From contig VXAU01001773.1 in assembly GCA_013399695.1 (NCBI GenBank), forward strand, positions 56,278 through 120,277: a DNA stretch of 64,000 bases. The letters are read 5' to 3'. The DNA comes from Formicarius rufipectus. Its lineage: Eukaryota > Chordata > Aves > Passeriformes > Formicariidae. Shown piece after piece: positions 60,227 to 64,000 of this stretch (position 1 is its first letter; every line of letters begins with the position of its first letter). The notes beneath the pieces were generated by a model that saw only the letters and a list, made by a program, of their open reading frames with translations, was not told the DNA's origin and made no database searches. The position numbers and the translations under genes are program-made.

Positions 60227-63200
60227 AAACCTTAGCTCCCCAAATCTTCAAGTCAGGGTTAGCAATATTTGGCCAAATAAAACAAATCTGACCTTGTTTA
60301 TTTGTTCTTTAGTGTGTGTGTGTGCATATAGTAATATTAAATTTCCTTTTCTTCTATCTTTCTGTATTTGTATATGAATTCATACTGCTTCAGTAGTGTT
60401 AGAACCCACTTTTTGTCCAGCATGTTTCCCCCCACCCCTTTCTCCCAGTTCACGGCTGGGAGGGAGGGGGAAGCTTATGTTTTGGGGCCTCTGGATACTT
60501 CACATTCGGCCAGGGGTAAACGGCCACACTGTCTTGCCACCAGAAGGCTTAACAAACAGACATCTTGCCTAAGACTGCCAGAGTTTCTTGTTGAAGCCAT
60601 AAAGCTTCCTGCTCTTGTGATCAAAATGTCGACATGTAAAAACAAGCCAAAAAAAACCCCACAAAAAAACAACAAACCAACCCTCACGTGCAAGCTTTTT
60701 TCTGAACGCTATAAAAATTCAGAGAATTCAGAGGGGGTATGTGGAAGAAGAAGGAGAAACTCCATTACCACAGCTGAGAATCACTTCTCACTTCCCTCCT
60801 GCCCCGCCCACCTCTTAATCTTCTCTGTTCACCACCTGAAGCTGCCTTCGGGATCAAAGCTATCCCAGCCTGGGGAAAGCAGAAAAACTCACCATACAGC
60901 ATACGTGAGTTACTTTCTACTATAATTTTTGAAGGCCAGAAAGCATTGAAACCTAACTTCACTCAGCCCCGGGGGAAGCCTACAAAACAGTTCATCCTAA
61001 AAGCCAAATCTATATCTCGCTATCCAAAGGCTGCATCCTCAGAAGCCTGCCAGACCCCCTAAGAGCCACAGAGATAACATCACAAGCAACAGAGGAACAG
61101 AGAATAGGAAAAAAAAAAGAGGCAGAAACCATTTCCCCCACCTCACCTCCTCCACTGATTCAGCAAAAGTAGTTTTTCTGGTGGCACTTTTTCCTTTGCT
61201 GCTAAAATTAATTGTAACATTTTCCCAGCCTATTCTTATTTCCCCTCTCTCTCTGCATCTCTTAGTAATTAATTAATTTAAAAGAATATTTTTTAAAATT
61301 AATGGATAACTTATTTTGAATTTTAATTTTGTTTGGGAAAATATTTTGAATCTATTTTTTCTGCAACATAATTAGGTAGATTGTAACACTGTGCAGTAAC
61401 AAAAAGAAGGGCACAATTTACACAGGAGATACAAGGAAAGCACTACTACAGTTCATTTCTCAACTAGGCACCCCAAACGAGTTTCAACCACTCTTATATT
61501 CAGAACGACATCTCTTAGTACAGCTGCACACACCACTGACTGAGCCCCATTCACCTCTGCGTCAGTTTTTGTGCTCTGGGAATCCCCTTCTCATCGCCAA
61601 TTCTATGTTGCCGGTTAAGGAGGATTCCCACTCACAAAATAAGAGATGTTAAAACTCAACTGAGGCAGCAAAATAAACATATCCTTGTGATAGAAAATCA
61701 TACATACTGATCCTTAGAACCTTAACGAACTGCCAAGAAGGAGATGGAGTACCGTACTTGGCAGGGGGAGCAGATAGGCAGCTTACCTTCAGGGCATCCC
61801 CTGGATCAAATTATTGTACACTTGGTCCTCCTCACCAGCTCAGCCGAGGTCCACACCTTCTATCTCCTCTCTCTGGAGTGAAATGAGCCAATGCACAAGC
61901 CAAGGCTATAGCAGCTCAAGATGCTGACTCTGGGCTAACAACAGTTCAATTCTTTAGTGTTCCTTTTTTAAAGTTAAGCTCTCAGTAGGTTGATGTTACA
62001 CTAATATTTCTTTTTCCAAGGCTGAGTTTTCCACAGTAAAACCATGCAGTATTGTCTCATACTACATTGTAAACACACAACCATGGACCAAATATTGACA
62101 GGGCCCTAAACGTGACTCCAATCCCTAACCCAGTCAATCTTATTCTAGCTCTACCCCCTAGACAAAAAAAAATTCACTTCTTACCTGAAAGTATTTTTGC
62201 TATTTTTGACAGACATAGCTGTCAAAGGAAATAAGGTGTTGGCATCCTTATTAAAGGTCATTCTTTAATCAAGCCCTTTACTCACCCCAAATTTAAGTCA
62301 GAGGAGCAAGCCAGGTGCAGTGCCTTAGAGAGCCTTTATACCTATTGGAATTTGGCTCCTCCCTTGCCCCAGGGCATCATGGAAAGGGAACTGGGTGTGG
62401 CCAGGGGTATATTAGCCCCAGTGTGTGGTCAGAGGGGTAATTCAGCTCCTGGGTTTCCATGAAGTGTGAGCTCTCTCTTGCTTTCAACAATGAATGGGAT
62501 CTCTCAAAGTGTTTCAGCTTCTTTGCATAAGTATTTTGGTCTCTAAGGAATCCAGGTAGTATAATGTAATGGGAAGCATGCTATTGAATTCAGGAGGTTT
62601 TAAGGTAGCAATTAGTTTTTTAGTGAATTTTTGAGTTAATGATTTTATGTTGAATGTTCAGGGATGGTACTGTAGTTTAGCAGTGTTGAAATTATTCCCT
62701 ATGCTCTAGTAAGTTGAGGGCTGCAGCCTAGAAATAGAGTGAGGGCTGGGCTACCAGGTTGAGAGTTGCTAGGGTAGGAAGCAGTACCCAGGAAGAGCCC
62801 CTTAAATGCCTATAAAGGTGTCCACTGACTCTTCAGACAGGCTACTTAAATTTTCTCTCCTTTGCCTAGATGTTCCATGAGATGGCTGCTGCTGCCTCCA
62901 ACTCCACTCAGAGCCAGTGACCCAAAGACCTGGGTGCACTTCAGGGATGGGAAGTAGTAGAGTTGCTGGTTTTTTGCATATGTGCTGCTGGATGTCATTC
63001 ACTAACTTCAGTTTTCTTCCTTGTAGCTAACTAAGAGAGCAATTTGGAGACCATAGGAACCTCTGAGCCAGCCCAGGCACATGCCCTTGGTGTCAAAGAT
63101 GGATTTGCATCCCTAGCTGTGGGAGAGAGAAGTGGAGGGTGCCAACAGGGAGAGGGGATGAGAGCTGGGTTGAAGTTTGACCTTAGCCAGAGGGACTTTT

Positions 63201-64000
63201 CCAGTTGGTCTAGTGAAGTGAGTTTGGCATTAGAGGTACTTAGGGCACATGAAGGAAACTTAGCTTAATTTTCCCTCTTGGGGTAGGATGTGAAGGGCAG
63301 AGCAGTTCTGGTGTGTGTCATGGTCTTTGTCTTGTGTGTGTTTTGTGTCATTTGGACCCCTGAGATTGGAACTCTTTGAGTTGTGCCCTCGAGGGCCTCT
63401 TTGGAAGCATCATGTATCATCCTTGGGATCTTGAAGGTCTTCCCTCCTTGGCCCAGTGCCCATCCCAGCGATGAGAAACCACTTATACTGGGATGTGTTT
63501 GTGAGAAAGTGATCATATGTGGATGGGAAACCAGCCAGAGAAATGTACAATGTAACTTTATTGTAGGAATTAACTGTGAAGTGCATTGTGCCTTTAGCAA
63601 CAGTTAACTGGATGTTCCTTATTATCAAAGCTGAGTTTCTCCTTGGCTTGGCTCTGTAAGGCAAGATAGATACAAATACTGTTGAAACACAGTGATAGCG
63701 GTTGTACGTAGGGGTGAGAAAGATGATGGTGAGAGGAAGATTATTCGGGCAGGGTGTCTAAGTTTAGAGAGCTTAGAAAAATTTATAGCTAAAACAGAGG
63801 GACAAATCTCCTTCAATTTCAAAACAAATTTTAATTAAGATATGATAAATGGAAGGATAACAGTTCCTAGCTATAATTTATATATATCTCTCTATATATG
63901 TATTTAAGATAAACAAAACCAACCAGAACTAAATGAGTAAAATAGAAAAAAAACCTGAGCAAAAACCCTTCCCTCCCCCAGTCTCTGTCCCTGGCGGGCA
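60227..64000. other. Unassigned sequence right of the retroviral remnant
   Basis: A/T-rich DNA with A-rich tracts near 60640-60680 and 61105-61120 and a TATA-rich run at 63871-63905. Upstream retroviral parts (leader, gag, 5' LTR) would be expected here, but no primer-binding site, gag motif or LTR match was recognised. Minus-strand frames at 63664-63410 and 63600-63265 have no recognisable family. A TATATTAG/CCAAT-poor stretch at 62330-62480 could be a promoter or LTR, but this is not supported further. Confidence 0.45.

Noticed and set aside
1..64000. CRISPR array, operon, tRNA or rRNA genes
   Set aside because: No regular direct repeats with unique spacers, no clustered prokaryote-type genes, and no tRNA-like cloverleaf or rRNA words recognised; the window is vertebrate nuclear DNA.

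Overview
The window looks like nuclear DNA of a bird, possibly a songbird. The reasons are many pieces of chicken-repeat-1 (CR1) LINE with the characteristic 3' end, long introns with ordinary GT-AG borders, a gammaretrovirus-like endogenous retrovirus, and CpG-island promoters in otherwise moderate-GC DNA. There is no sign of a bacterial or organellar genome, and no operons, CRISPR arrays, tRNA or rRNA genes were seen.

The main gene is on the minus strand: the 5' half of GTF2IRD1, the TFII-I-family transcription factor of the Williams-Beuren region. Twelve coding exons (called 2 to 13 here) run from the start codon at 23317 down to 1679. Together they encode the first 510 codons plus one base. 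All splice borders are GT-AG and all phases agree. The product has an N-terminal leucine-zipper-like segment, two I-repeats, a linker, and an IKIE SUMO-acceptor-like motif at the left end. The rest of the gene lies beyond position 1. Intron 1 covers about 22 kb (23324 to about 45 kb) and holds only CR1 pieces and simple repeats.

The probable promoter is at 45354-45600. It has three GGATTA motifs and a CCAAT box, an arrangement that recalls the reported autoregulatory element of mammalian GTF2IRD1. It sits against a 217-base assembly gap that probably hides exon 1. A degenerate C-rich minisatellite lies on the other side of the gap.

Upstream of the gene, 45.7-47.6 kb holds two head-to-tail CR1 insertions followed by a degenerate GGCT/CACAG repeat. 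From 47.9 to 56.6 kb no gene was recognised. At 56.6-57.06 kb is a second CpG-rich promoter with NRF1-, E-box-, CRE- and YY1-like sites and a possible short first exon on the plus strand. It directly abuts a broken minus-strand retrovirus (about 57.06-60.2 kb) that carries recognisable reverse-transcriptase motifs.

The 56.6-60.2 kb interval is also mis-assembled. Four single-N joins are each flanked by a directly repeated block (535, 414, 392 and 394 bp), the signature of contig ends that overlapped but were not merged. About 1.7 kb of the apparent tandem duplication is therefore artefact. The last 3.7 kb contains nothing I can assign.
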